A program made the translations under genes and the position numbers. Positions 1 through 9,062 of a stretch of DNA of 56,284 nt are shown here, piece after piece. The first letter of the stretch is position 1; every line of letters begins with the position of its first letter. The stretch covers positions 1-56,284 of the forward strand of contig JAPOQK010000052.1 of NCBI GenBank assembly GCA_026710795.1, written 5' to 3'. Origin of the DNA: Candidatus Poribacteria bacterium. GTDB taxonomy: Bacteria > Poribacteria > WGA-4E > WGA-3G. The notes under the pieces are model-generated. The model did no database searches. It was given only the letters and a program-made list of their open reading frames with translations, and was not told where the DNA came from.

Positions 1-26
1 AAAAATGATGACACGATCAGAAATCC

Positions 27-258
27 AAGGTAGGTCAAGATAAGAAAAAGACCAAAAAAGAGCAAAATAAAAAAAGCGAAATTCGCGTCACATTCCTTAT
101 CCTGACTGAATTCTTAACGTCACTGTGACGTGCAAAAAAGTCACAATTTATAGCACATACGGATAAACAATGTAAGGGTAAAATAACAAATATAGATTTC
201 GCTTCTTTCTACACGACCTACAAGAGATTATATTGAATTGTGAAAAATATTCCGAAAA
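27..258 (+). repeat. Dispersed ~230-bp repeat, copy 1
   Basis: This intergenic block is repeated in the same orientation at 25778-26005. The copies share long identical runs (for example around 147-171 and 221-250) separated by substitutions and small indels. Both contain a palindrome, here acgtcac-t-gtgacgt at about 117-131. No coding frame is preserved, so it is more likely a non-coding mobile or structural repeat than a gene remnant. Function unknown. Confidence 0.8.
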
Positions 259-303
259 AACCGATAACTATAGTAGAGATTAGAATTAACGCTACATTCC
301 TGA

Positions 304-369
304 TGTAGGAGGGAACTCCGATTCCCGATTGCTCCTAAGTCCTGTCGCGATTCGGAGATCACTCCTACA
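304..369. repeat. Imperfect palindromic intergenic repeat
   Basis: The left arm starts tgtaggagggaactccgat and the right arm ends gagatcactcctaca. The arms are about 26 nt, mostly complementary, and could fold into a long hairpin. It resembles the short palindromes at 41094-41179 and 47654-47774. The rest of 1-515 outside this and the 27-258 repeat holds no gene that I can support. Confidence 0.55.
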
Positions 370-515
370 GAAATGTGTCTCTTTAATTTCAATGTTTACT
401 ATAAGTTGACAGTTATGGGTTAAGGCACGGAACCCAACCTACGATCTCATTCATTTCTGTTATATTGAACTCACGTTAATTTATCGATACAACTGGATAT
501 GGAATAATCGTGGTG

Positions 516-1562
516 TTATGACAGGGAGTTATGCCAATGCTGAACTGCGTGTGGAATTGTTTGCAAGTTTTCAATCGTGGTTTGGAGGGGAATAGCACAT
601 TCTGGACCAATGAGTGGTACACCAGCTTCAAGGTTCTTTATGACTTCTGCGTGAACGTCTTCCGGCTGTTTTGCAAAGAGTGTTTCAGGATTATTGATAT
701 TACCTACCAGTGCAATCCGTTCCTGCACAATATCCATCGATTCTTGCGGTTCGTTTTTTGAGTCGTAATGGAATGCAGCCATTCCAGTTTGTGCAATGTA
801 TTCCATGCGATCGACAGTACGTCCACATATATGTAGGATAAGAGGGATTGGGATTCGATCTACGAATTCAATATGCAAGTCACGGAGATAGCGTTTGTAG
901 TACTCACCGCTGACGAGGTCACCTGTGGCATGGTCAGGGAGTGTGAGAGCGTCTGCGCCTGCTTCTATCTGAGCAATACCGAATTGTACGGTGGCTTCTT
1001 TCATACGATCCAATGCGAGTTTCGTTTTTCCGGGATCGTCAAGGGATAGCAAAAGGAAAGGTTCAACCCCAAAGCAGTGGTAACCAAGTGACCATGGTCC
1101 CATTGTCTTTCCAATAACAGCAACTTCATCACCATATTCTTTTTTTAATATCTTGATTGCTTCAAGCACGCATTGTGTGTCTGGATGAGTAAGGAAATCG
1201 TTAGGGATATTAATATCGTCAACATCTTCCCAAATTGGTTCACGCATTTTTACCGTGGGCCAATTATCCTTCTGTTCCCACTGTATTTTACATCCGAGTG
1301 CACTGGATTCTTGAATAATTGTGAAGACCGGCATGATGGTATCAAAACCGAGTTCAGTATAACCTGTGGCAGCAAGTCTTGCCATCAGTTCAGGTTCTCG
1401 ATTTGCTTGTGGGAATGGAGCACCGACCAAATCCATCAATTCAACGGTCGCAACAGAGGTGGGATTACATACAGGCGTGCGGTCAGTTGGTTCATTGCGG
1501 AGAGCTGCAAGAACACGTTCACGTCCGGACATCGGTTTGACAACGGGTTGTTCATTTTTCAC
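516..1562 (-). CDS. Uroporphyrinogen-decarboxylase-family (MtaA/CmuA-like) methyltransferase
   Basis: This is a TIM-barrel protein of the UROD superfamily, 348 aa from the chosen start. A His-x-Cys pair (H244, C246 in HICGRT) and a late Cys (C322 in GPECAIP) reproduce the zinc site of corrinoid-dependent methyltransferases such as MtaA, MtbA and CmuA, which activate a thiol as methyl acceptor. The residues needed for true decarboxylation are not apparent. I prefer the GTG at 1562, which follows GAGG at 8-nt spacing; the ATG at 1616 would overlap the upstream gene by about 44 nt. It lies 10 nt after the 1573-2211 gene and is probably co-transcribed. Its methyl acceptor cannot be read from sequence. 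Confidence 0.85.
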   Translation of the reverse strand: MKNEQPVVKPMSGRERVLAALRNEPTDRTPVCNPTSVATVELMDLVGAPFPQANREPELMARLAATGYTELGFDTIMPVFTIIQESSALGCKIQWEQKDNWPTVKMREPIWEDVDDINIPNDFLTHPDTQCVLEAIKILKKEYGDEVAVIGKTMGPWSLGYHCFGVEPFLLLSLDDPGKTKLALDRMKEATVQFGIAQIEAGADALTLPDHATGDLVSGEYYKRYLRDLHIEFVDRIPIPLILHICGRTVDRMEYIAQTGMAAFHYDSKNEPQESMDIVQERIALVGNINNPETLFAKQPEDVHAEVIKNLEAGVPLIGPECAIPLQTTIENLQTIPHAVQHWHNSLS

Positions 1563-1572
1563 AGTGATTACC

Positions 1573-2211
1573 TCAAGTTTGTTGACTGGGTGCAGTAAGC
1601 ATACCTCGTGCAGCATCTGCTTCCTCTTCTCGAAGAATTATACGAACATTTGGGGCACGAACTAACAATAGTCCAATAAGTTCATCGTGTGACTGACCGC
1701 ATGGGAATTTGACAGAATCTGTTGAATTTTCTTCCGCAGGTTCCATCTCACCCAATTTTATCAATCCAGCAGCTATGGAAGAGATACGCCGTTCTGCCCT
1801 ACGACCTTCTCCATTTGATTTTACGCTATATGTGCCAGAACCAAGAGAGTCAACAGAAATAGTTAACTTAGATTTCTTATCAAGTATGTTCAGGGGACGG
1901 GGTTGAACATGGGTGTCCGATGTGAGTTTACATGCCTCTAAGAAAACCCGACGACATGCTGCTTCATGTTTATCACCACATGGAAAATAGAGCAAACTAT
2001 CAGAAGTCTTTTGCATACCACCCAATGTCTGCATAATATTAATGACTTCTTGTATTCGTTTTGCAGCACCTTCTAAACGACTGTATGTATGAACTCGGAA
2101 GACCGCACGTGAATCGAGATCTTGTAGGTAAAGTGCTATAGTAATATCCTTGAAATGAGGATCTATAGGGACGAGTTCAATTCGTCTACCGATATTTACA
2201 ATGGATGTCAT
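1573..2211 (-). CDS. Unknown protein with two copies of an FPCG-x2-H module
   Basis: This is a 212-aa soluble protein of no family that I recognise. It has two related halves. Residues about 36-95 and 115-190 each run from a basic, helix-like segment (GAAKRIQEVI and RAERRISSIA) through a Gly-Met turn (LGGM, LGEM) to the motif FPCG-x2-H (FPCGDKHE, FPCGQSHD) and a helical end. The repeated Cys and His suggest a metal or structural site. There is no signal peptide or membrane segment. It probably shares an operon with the downstream methyltransferase. Function unknown. Confidence 0.7.
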   Translation of the reverse strand: MTSIVNIGRRIELVPIDPHFKDITIALYLQDLDSRAVFRVHTYSRLEGAAKRIQEVINIMQTLGGMQKTSDSLLYFPCGDKHEAACRRVFLEACKLTSDTHVQPRPLNILDKKSKLTISVDSLGSGTYSVKSNGEGRRAERRISSIAAGLIKLGEMEPAEENSTDSVKFPCGQSHDELIGLLLVRAPNVRIILREEEADAARGMLTAPSQQT

Positions 2212-2231
2212 GAATGCCTTATATGATATTG

Positions 2232-3143
2232 TTAGCGAAGGATAAAACTACCACCGTAGGTATTGTCAATGTAGTCGTAGACTCTTTCGGATACGCGGCG
2301 TAGGATATTTGCACGTTGACCGACCCATGCCCCAAATGAAATTCGTCGCCTACGGTAATTGGTTTTAGTTTTGTCTTCGATCAAACCTGTAAAGACATAA
2401 GATCGAAGTTTACCTTTTGGATCACGCATTTCAATAATACCACTATCACCTATTAATCCGTAAACTGTTCCTGTTTTATTATAAACCTTTACAGATGCTG
2501 GGATACGTGTTTTTTTGAAAATATAATCACCGTTCTGTAGTACAAAGTAATACTTCATTTTGTCTGAATATGGAAGTTTATTATGCCACAACCGTACATA
2601 AAACTCATTCAGATCTCTGGCACTGGTTAGATTACGGTACGTCCGTCCATTTGCGGGTATATATTCAATTATTTTTGTATGTTTGAAATAAGGATAATTC
2701 GCTCTAAGTTTTCTGTTGACATTGTAAGGACCACCTAACAATCGCATAAAATAGTTAGTTGATGTGTTTGAACTATACCGAATCATTTTTTTTAAATGTT
2801 CCTTATTTCGGGTTGTGTGATGTAAGCGACCTTGTTTGACTTCATGAAAATATATGAGCATCACAAAGTTCTTTACTAATGAGGCAGCCATCATCTGTCG
2901 GTTCTCATTAATTGAAACCAACTTCTTATTTCTTGACAGATCAAAAACGACAAAACTTGTGCGTTCTGTTGAAGCCAAAGGACCTTTACGTCGGAATTGT
3001 TTTATAATATCATCTATAGTTTGTTCGAGTGGAGAATCAATTGTTGGGTCATGTACAGCGTTAGCAACTGTGGTTGTGTTGAGCAAAACACAGAAACCAC
3101 AGCAAACCAAAATACCGATAAAAATTTTCAAATAAGCATTCAT
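2232..3143 (-). CDS. Secreted class A beta-lactamase-like serine hydrolase
   Basis: The N-terminus is a signal peptide ending near the Ala-Asn-Ala-Val region at residue 30. The penicillin-binding fold motifs are in order: S-x-x-K (S88-LV-K91), an S-x-N-type motif (about S124-N126 in RYSSNTSTN), and KTG near residue 230 in YNKTGTVYG. This matches the Beta-lactamase2 (class A-like) family. Members are beta-lactamases or, more often in environmental bacteria, uncharacterised cell-wall hydrolases; a classical Glu166 omega-loop is not obvious. I chose ATG 3143 because it directly precedes the signal peptide; an upstream start at 3179 would add 12 polar residues. The gene ends 20 nt before the 1573-2211 gene. 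Confidence 0.8.
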   Translation of the reverse strand: MNAYLKIFIGILVCCGFCVLLNTTTVANAVHDPTIDSPLEQTIDDIIKQFRRKGPLASTERTSFVVFDLSRNKKLVSINENRQMMAASLVKNFVMLIYFHEVKQGRLHHTTRNKEHLKKMIRYSSNTSTNYFMRLLGGPYNVNRKLRANYPYFKHTKIIEYIPANGRTYRNLTSARDLNEFYVRLWHNKLPYSDKMKYYFVLQNGDYIFKKTRIPASVKVYNKTGTVYGLIGDSGIIEMRDPKGKLRSYVFTGLIEDKTKTNYRRRRISFGAWVGQRANILRRVSERVYDYIDNTYGGSFILR

Positions 3144-3248
3144 CAGTGATTGTTTTCCTCTATTATGTGTAATGTCCACGATAAATGTGGGATATAATTG
3201 CTTTTGATATTAAGTAATGACGCTGTTGACCAGAAACCGTTTATTAGT

Positions 3249-4763
3249 TCATCTAATTGGCAACCGGTAACAAGCTGCTTCTCGGCTGTTACGTACAAGC
3301 AGATAATTATCTGCAAGTGCAGGATTGTTCCATGTTTGTCCATTTATTGCGGAAAAATGTGCGAGTTCTTTATGTTCTTCTGGGTTTGGTTCTAATAGGA
3401 CGATATCACCAGATTCGGTAAGTACCAACAAGACATCAGTAATTAGGAGTGTTTGGCCATGCCCATAACGACCACGTTTCCATTTTCTTTTACCATTAGC
3501 CGAATTTACACAAGCGAAGATTCCATCATCAAGACCGTATATAAAACCTTCATAGTAAATGATGGTGGTAAATTTAGCTTTAAAATAGATTGTCTCCCAT
3601 AAGAGATTAACGTTAAATTCTCCTGATGGGTTACTTCTGGTAATATGAAATAACTTCGCACCGATTCCATAAGCAGATGAGACGAGAAGTTTGTCCTCAG
3701 GAAGCGGGGTAGGTTGTGATGCTATTTCTACACCAGCAGACTGCCAACTTTGCTTCCACAGGAGTTTGCCAGTTGAAGGTTCATGCGAGGTTACAAGTCC
3801 ATCGTCAAACAATATCACCTGTTCTGTTCCTGCGAAGTTAGTAAAAAATGGTGAACTATAGGCACTCCGAATTCTTTGTCCAGTCCACGCAATATCACCC
3901 GTAGTTTTGTTATAGGCAACTGCACCCCCGGCACTCACGATTACAAGATCGCCATAAACGAGAGGAGAAACACTCACACCCCAAGGAGGAGCAGAAGCAT
4001 TGTTTTCTTCGAATATATTGGTAGACCAAATTTGTTCTCCGGTTTCAAACTTCAAACAATTCAGAATACCAGTTCCTCCGACAGTATAGACATGGTTTCC
4101 ATCTATGGTTGGTGTTGCCCGCGGACCCAGTTGACCAAGTGCTGTATAATATCTTGCCTTGTCTCTGTGTGTCCACTTTTCCTTACCTGTATGTAAGTCG
4201 TAACATACAACCTTTTCCCATTCATCTTCCTGCTCCTGAGTGATTGCAGAATCACCGACAACTGCATAACTCGACCACCCTGCACCGATAGGATGCCTCC
4301 AGATTAATTCTGGTGGATTGTTTTTCCAATCAGTATCAAGTCTAATTCCTGTTACTACAGCGTTTCTGTTGGGACCGAGGAATTGTGGATAATCTGTCAG
4401 AACCTTATGTGATGAGTTGTGCGTTTGGGAAAAAGTGCTGTGTGGTTCTCCGCCCCACCTGAGTTTGAATTGCGGGACAAGGTCACCACTGAACCCATTA
4501 AATTGGAAAAAGATTACAAAAGAAAATGTGATAAGAAGGAATACACCAAATCCGAGTAATTTAATTCTCCAAGTCAAACGTGATAACACTAACAACCACA
4601 CTAAACCCAGAACAACCGTAAAGAACAGAAGTAACACTGAGAGTGCAACTTTATCTTGACGATGACCCGCATCCCTTATCCACACTATACCGATCCCAAG
4701 CATGGCAAGACCGATGATGATAAGTAGGGGCCACAATCGTATACTTTTATTTTTCTGGGACAT
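3249..4763 (-). CDS. Membrane-anchored PQQ-like beta-propeller protein
   Basis: About 504 aa. Three hydrophobic helices occupy roughly the first 100 residues. A large extracytoplasmic domain follows, with repeated propeller blades of the type 'vvcyDlhTGKekW', 'lkfETGEqIW', 'ynkTTGdIaW' and 'epsTGKLlW', the signature of PQQ/BamB-like eight-blade propellers. No dehydrogenase catalytic residues are evident, so a binding or scaffolding role is more likely than alcohol oxidation. The ATG at 4763 has GTAGAG upstream; a TTG at 4790 would add nine residues. It diverges from serA across a promoter region. Confidence 0.85.
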   Translation of the reverse strand: MSQKNKSIRLWPLLIIIGLAMLGIGIVWIRDAGHRQDKVALSVLLLFFTVVLGLVWLLVLSRLTWRIKLLGFGVFLLITFSFVIFFQFNGFSGDLVPQFKLRWGGEPHSTFSQTHNSSHKVLTDYPQFLGPNRNAVVTGIRLDTDWKNNPPELIWRHPIGAGWSSYAVVGDSAITQEQEDEWEKVVCYDLHTGKEKWTHRDKARYYTALGQLGPRATPTIDGNHVYTVGGTGILNCLKFETGEQIWSTNIFEENNASAPPWGVSVSPLVYGDLVIVSAGGAVAYNKTTGDIAWTGQRIRSAYSSPFFTNFAGTEQVILFDDGLVTSHEPSTGKLLWKQSWQSAGVEIASQPTPLPEDKLLVSSAYGIGAKLFHITRSNPSGEFNVNLLWETIYFKAKFTTIIYYEGFIYGLDDGIFACVNSANGKRKWKRGRYGHGQTLLITDVLLVLTESGDIVLLEPNPEEHKELAHFSAINGQTWNNPALADNYLLVRNSREAACYRLPIR

Positions 4764-4914
4764 GAATGGAAACTCTACTTTACGAAACAACTAAATTAGG
4801 TTACTTATATGATATTTATATGACAAAAAATTGTCAAGTATAAATTCTAATTTTTTCGCTTTAATATACATGAGAAAGTTATAACAATTACGATAGTACA
4901 TTTTTAAAATAAAA

Positions 4915-4943
4915 TTGACACCGTACGCTAACAGTGCTACAAT
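4915..4943 (+). promoter_or_regulatory. Sigma-70-type promoter of serA
   Basis: TTGACA and TACAAT are separated by exactly 17 nt. The -10 lies 38 nt before the ATG at 4982, which has GGGAGG as its Shine-Dalgarno sequence. The consensus match is good. Confidence 0.8.
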
Positions 4944-4981
4944 TTAGCATGCTTCATGAGTCAGTGGGAGGTAAATCTATT

Positions 4982-6565
4982 ATGGATAAAGTGCTGGTTA
5001 GCGATTTGCTATCACAGCAGGGATTAGATGTTTTAATCAATAGTGGTAATTATCAGGTAGATGTTGAATTAGAGTTGTCACACCAGCAACTTTTGGAATG
5101 CATTGGAAATTATGATGCGTTATTGATTAGAAGTGAGACGAGAGTAACTGCAGATGTCATTGATGCGGCAAAGCATCTGAAGGTCATTGGACGCGCTGGG
5201 GTCGGTGTTGATAATATAGATGTTGAAGCAGCAACACGAAACGGTATATTGGTCGTCAATACGCCTACCGGTAATACAATAGCTGCGGCGGAACATACCA
5301 TTGCGTTGTTATTAGCTTTGGCACGGAACATCGTTCCAGCGGGAATTTCCCTCAAAAACCGCACTTGGCAAAGAAGCGATTTTATCGGTGTTGAACTATA
5401 CGGTAAGGTATTTGGAACAGTAGGACTCGGTAGGGTTGGACGCGAAGTAACAAAACGAGCACACGCTTTTGGCATGCAACTTATCGCTTATGACCCGCAT
5501 ATATCTGCCAATGCTGCAGAAACATTAGGTGTCCGTCTTGTTGACCGACAGACCTTATTTCGTGAATCGGATTATATCTCAATTCATACCATCCTTAATG
5601 CCGATACCTACCACAGTATTGGAGAAACAGAATTACAATTGATGAAACCATCTGGACGTTTGATAAACTGTGCACGTGGTGGAATCATTGACGAAAAGGC
5701 ACTTTATCATGCGTTAAAAGAAAAACAGATTGCTGGTGCTGCGCTTGATGTTTTTGAAGATGAACCGGCAACTGATAATCCGTTACTTGAATTGGAAAAT
5801 GTTCTTGCGTTACCACATCTTGGTGCTTCAACAACTGAAGCACAAGAACATGTTGCTATTGAAGTGGCACAACAGGTCATCAATGCCTTAAACGGTAAAC
5901 CCGTTGCTAACGCTGTTAACCAACCCAAAATTGATCCAAGGGTGTTTGATATATTAGGACCCTATTTGGAACTTGCAGAAAAGATAGGAAGTTTTCATGC
6001 ACAAATTGTTGAAGGACAAGTTTCATCCATAAAAATACATTATAGTGGAACACTTTTTCAGAAAGAAGATGTAACACCTATTACTGTCGCACTACAAAAG
6101 GGAATATTAACACCAATATTAACTGAGGTAAATTATGTCAACGCTCCATTTCTCATCAAACAGCGTGGCATATCCGTGACTGAAACAAAAAGTGATTCTC
6201 AGACGGATTTTGCAAACTTGATGACTGTCACCGTCATTACAGATAAGGGGGAGACTATTCTTGCGGGAACAACATTTGGCAAGAAAGATATCCGCATTGT
6301 ACGTATCAACCAACTTCATCTTAACGCAATACCAGAAGGATATATATTACTTATATACAATCGGGATCAACCGGGTATGATCGGTTTAATTGGAACTATC
6401 TTGGGTGAGCATGACATCAACATTGCTGATATGACAGTTGGACGTTCAGTCATTGGAGAATACGCACTTACACTGATTACTGTAGACAGTTTAGTACCAC
6501 GTAATGTACTTAACACAATCGCAGCACAGGAAAAAATAGATTTCGTCAAGCAGGTTATTATTTAG
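4982..6565 (+). CDS. serA: D-3-phosphoglycerate dehydrogenase
   Basis: This enzyme oxidises 3-phosphoglycerate to 3-phosphohydroxypyruvate, the first step of serine synthesis, in the cytoplasm. At 527 aa it has the length of the long type I enzyme. The order is substrate-binding domain, NAD-binding Rossmann fold (GTVGLGRVGREV), catalytic Arg in NCARGGIID, Glu in DVFEDEPA and His in PHLGAST, the intervening ASB-like domain, and a C-terminal ACT domain (YNRDQPGMIGLIGT) that usually gives serine feedback control. The ATG at 4982 has a GGGAGG site 10 nt upstream; upstream in-frame starts are not needed. A clear promoter precedes it and an ATP-grasp-like gene follows after 34 nt. Confidence 0.96.
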   Translation: MDKVLVSDLLSQQGLDVLINSGNYQVDVELELSHQQLLECIGNYDALLIRSETRVTADVIDAAKHLKVIGRAGVGVDNIDVEAATRNGILVVNTPTGNTIAAAEHTIALLLALARNIVPAGISLKNRTWQRSDFIGVELYGKVFGTVGLGRVGREVTKRAHAFGMQLIAYDPHISANAAETLGVRLVDRQTLFRESDYISIHTILNADTYHSIGETELQLMKPSGRLINCARGGIIDEKALYHALKEKQIAGAALDVFEDEPATDNPLLELENVLALPHLGASTTEAQEHVAIEVAQQVINALNGKPVANAVNQPKIDPRVFDILGPYLELAEKIGSFHAQIVEGQVSSIKIHYSGTLFQKEDVTPITVALQKGILTPILTEVNYVNAPFLIKQRGISVTETKSDSQTDFANLMTVTVITDKGETILAGTTFGKKDIRIVRINQLHLNAIPEGYILLIYNRDQPGMIGLIGTILGEHDINIADMTVGRSVIGEYALTLITVDSLVPRNVLNTIAAQEKIDFVKQVII

Positions 6566-6599
6566 AAAGCAGGATTGTATAGACTTAGGGAGAATTAGT

Positions 6600-8024
6600 T
6601 TGGATGCAAAACAGATATGTTTGTTGATCAATGATGAGATACCGAAAGAAAGATTATTTTTGTCAGAAAAAAGGGATGTTCATCCCAACTGTAATACATC
6701 TTGGAGAATCTCACCAGAACCTTTCTGGATTTCACAAGAAGAGTTAAGTTGGTTTGAAGAACTGGGTCCACATTTATTACAGTTTTATCGCGCCTGCAAT
6801 TTACTTTATTCCCAAAGTGTAAGAGGAATTCAGCCCTCTTGGGTAGCAGAATACTTGGATATTGGCAAACCTGAGTCTGTTATTCAACAGGGACGAATGA
6901 ATCGGTTCAAAAGCCATATCCCCTCTGTAATTCGTCCTGATATATTACCTACCTCTGATGACACACGTGTAATTACGGAATTGGACTCTATTCCTGGTTT
7001 CATCGGTGCAACAGGTTGTTTAGCGAGATTATATTCGAAACTCGGATACAATATCATCGGTGGAAAAGACGGTATGATGAATTCCTATGCGGAGATGATA
7101 CGTGCTTTGGCAAAGAAGGACGATCCTACACTTGCGATTGTGGTTTCTGATGAATCTGAAGACTACCGTCCTGAGATGATTTGGTTGGCTAATGCACTTA
7201 GTGAAACTGGACTTAGAACTGCAGCAGTAAAACCTAACGAAGTTATTTTTACAGAAGAAGGGTTACTTGTAGAAAGCCAATCTGGCAAGATGAATGTTGA
7301 TGTCGTTTATCGTTTCTATGAGATGTTTGATCTTCCAAATATACCAAAAGCAGAACTAATCTTTTATAGTGCTAAAAAACGTACCGTTGTCATGACACCT
7401 CCCCCAAAAGCACATTTGGAAGAGAAATTGTATTTTGCACTCTTTCATCACCCATCACTACAGTCATTTTGGCAACGTCAACTTGGTAAGAAAACTTATC
7501 TATTTCTTCAGGAGACAATTCCACAGACCTGGATTCTTGACCCGCGCCCTCTTCCACCACATGCTGTGATTCCGAACTTAGAGATAGATAATACTCCTGT
7601 AACTGACTGGCGACAATTCTCCGGAGTTACACAACGACAACGTGAATTGGTAATCAAACCCTCAGGTTTTTCTGAACTTGCATGGGGCAGCCGTGGTGTG
7701 GCAATAGGACATGACCTACCAACAGATGAGTGGGAAGCAGTTATTGAGAATGCTCTAACAAATTTTGAGAATACACCTTATGTTCTTCAAGAATTTCATA
7801 CTGCACACCGTATTCGAATGCAATATTACGATTTTGACTCTGAGGAGATACAAGAGATGCCATCACGTCCGCTACTCCGTCCATACTATTTTGTTGTAGG
7901 AGACTCCGTGAAACTTGGTGGTATACAGGCTGCTGTCTGTCCATCAGATAAGAAGATATTGCACGGCATGGTAGATTCTATTATAGTACCGTGTGCGAAA
8001 AGAGAATCAGAATCATCTAATTAG
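6600..8024 (+). CDS. ATP-grasp-like protein of unknown substrate
   Basis: This is a 474-aa soluble protein. Its C-terminal third has ATP-grasp features: a lysine strand (ELVIKPSGFSELAWGSRGV), a PYVLQEF segment like the hinge or ATP-binding Glu region, and a Phe/Arg-rich end. The middle part (DSIPGFIGATG) recalls glutathionylspermidine-synthase-like circularly permuted ATP-grasp proteins. Such enzymes ligate carboxylates to amines or thiols. The start is TTG at 6600, preceded by AGGGAG at 8-nt spacing, and it follows serA by 34 nt, so the two are probably one operon. The substrate is unknown. Confidence 0.65.
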   Translation: MDAKQICLLINDEIPKERLFLSEKRDVHPNCNTSWRISPEPFWISQEELSWFEELGPHLLQFYRACNLLYSQSVRGIQPSWVAEYLDIGKPESVIQQGRMNRFKSHIPSVIRPDILPTSDDTRVITELDSIPGFIGATGCLARLYSKLGYNIIGGKDGMMNSYAEMIRALAKKDDPTLAIVVSDESEDYRPEMIWLANALSETGLRTAAVKPNEVIFTEEGLLVESQSGKMNVDVVYRFYEMFDLPNIPKAELIFYSAKKRTVVMTPPPKAHLEEKLYFALFHHPSLQSFWQRQLGKKTYLFLQETIPQTWILDPRPLPPHAVIPNLEIDNTPVTDWRQFSGVTQRQRELVIKPSGFSELAWGSRGVAIGHDLPTDEWEAVIENALTNFENTPYVLQEFHTAHRIRMQYYDFDSEEIQEMPSRPLLRPYYFVVGDSVKLGGIQAAVCPSDKKILHGMVDSIIVPCAKRESESSN

Positions 8025-8134
8025 GTATTGATAAGACGATGGGTAGTTATAATATTGTATGCACCTTACCTCTATTGTCCTACAGCGTATCTTATAATTT
8101 GAATGGAACTAAGTGATAAAGAAAGAGAAAAACT

Positions 8135-8722
8135 GTGTTCAATCAATTTTTCAATTACCTCTTTATGTTTTATATTCCTTTTATGATTACTGGATGTAGT
8201 ACAATTTTTTCGGCTCAGGAATGGAGTGCGAACTATGCCCTAATGAATGGTGTTCAATCAACGAGTCCACAAATGATTGATGGAAATCTCGAAACTGTAG
8301 GAGAAGCAGCGTTTGCATTAAATAATAAAGGAGAAATTGAACGGAATGATTCTATAGTTATTGTTTCATTACCTGAGAAGAAAAAAATTTATAGGATTAT
8401 CCTTCACTCGGAAAATTTAAACCATTTTGTTGTTTACGTGAATAAAGGTAGAAGAACAGATAGTGAAGAGTGGCAACGTATTATTGAGATGCGAGATGTA
8501 AGATCCAATATAATTGACCTCAAACTTAAGATTCCATATTATACTAATCAGATTAAGATTCGTATATTGAAGACTAATCCACAAGTTCAAAAATATGGAA
8601 TAGCAACAATAGGTTCTGGAAGGCTTGATAAAACAATAATAACCAATCGAATACCTATTCATTTACCGGGAAGAATTAGTGAAATAGAGATTTATGGTTT
8701 AATAACCGCAGAGCAGTATTGA
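8135..8722 (+). CDS. Lipoprotein with discoidin-like domain
   Basis: About 195 aa. The N-terminus is hydrophobic and ends in the lipobox-like ITGC near residue 21, so the mature protein is probably lipid-anchored. The rest is a beta-rich domain (DGNLETVGEAA, RIILHSENLNHFVVYV, WQRIIEMRDV, QIKIRILKTN, ISEIEIYG) with the strand pattern of F5/8 type C (discoidin) modules, which bind sugars or surfaces. The GTG start has only a weak ribosome site, so the exact start is uncertain. It lies about 110 nt after the ATP-grasp-like gene. Confidence 0.6.
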   Translation: MFNQFFNYLFMFYIPFMITGCSTIFSAQEWSANYALMNGVQSTSPQMIDGNLETVGEAAFALNNKGEIERNDSIVIVSLPEKKKIYRIILHSENLNHFVVYVNKGRRTDSEEWQRIIEMRDVRSNIIDLKLKIPYYTNQIKIRILKTNPQVQKYGIATIGSGRLDKTIITNRIPIHLPGRISEIEIYGLITAEQY

Positions 8723-8782
8723 TAGGGCTAAAGCATTTGCTCCACACCAGATAAAACCGGGTTATGTGGTAGCGATTCCACC

Positions 8783-8988
8783 CTATTTAGTGTCGTTTTT
8801 TGACCTTTTCTTTCTCTTCCTATTGTGTCTATCAACAGTTGATCGACTCACATATAAGGCGTGGAGAGTTTAGTTGCTTTAGCGATTTCTCAATACGACA
8901 TTGTTTTCCAAGCATCTTTAGGTGTATTTGGATTTAGCACCCAATCTATCAATATCTGTTTTTTCGACAGCTTTCGAGGAATTGCATT
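8783..8988 (-). pseudogene. Decayed small helix-turn-helix gene
   Basis: On the minus strand an open frame reads ...LSKKQILIDWVLNPNTPKDA..., then SY-stop-EIAKATKLSTPYM-stop-VDQLL..., ending at TAG 8783. The EIAKATKLST segment looks like a helix-turn-helix. Both internal stops are TGA and each would be Arg (CGA) after a single transition, which fits decay. No start codon is left upstream. The flanking parts of 8723-9062 hold nothing else that I can support. Confidence 0.4.
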
Positions 8989-9062
8989 TCACCTATTCCT
9001 TTCCATTGACATCATTTGGATTATGGTTTTGAATATAATTGTGTAGGGTGGAGTCTATTGGA

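Noticed and set aside
8783..8988. Second selenoprotein at the decayed helix-turn-helix frame
   Set aside because: No SECIS-like hairpin in place, and both stops are one transition from Arg codons, so pseudogene decay is simpler.
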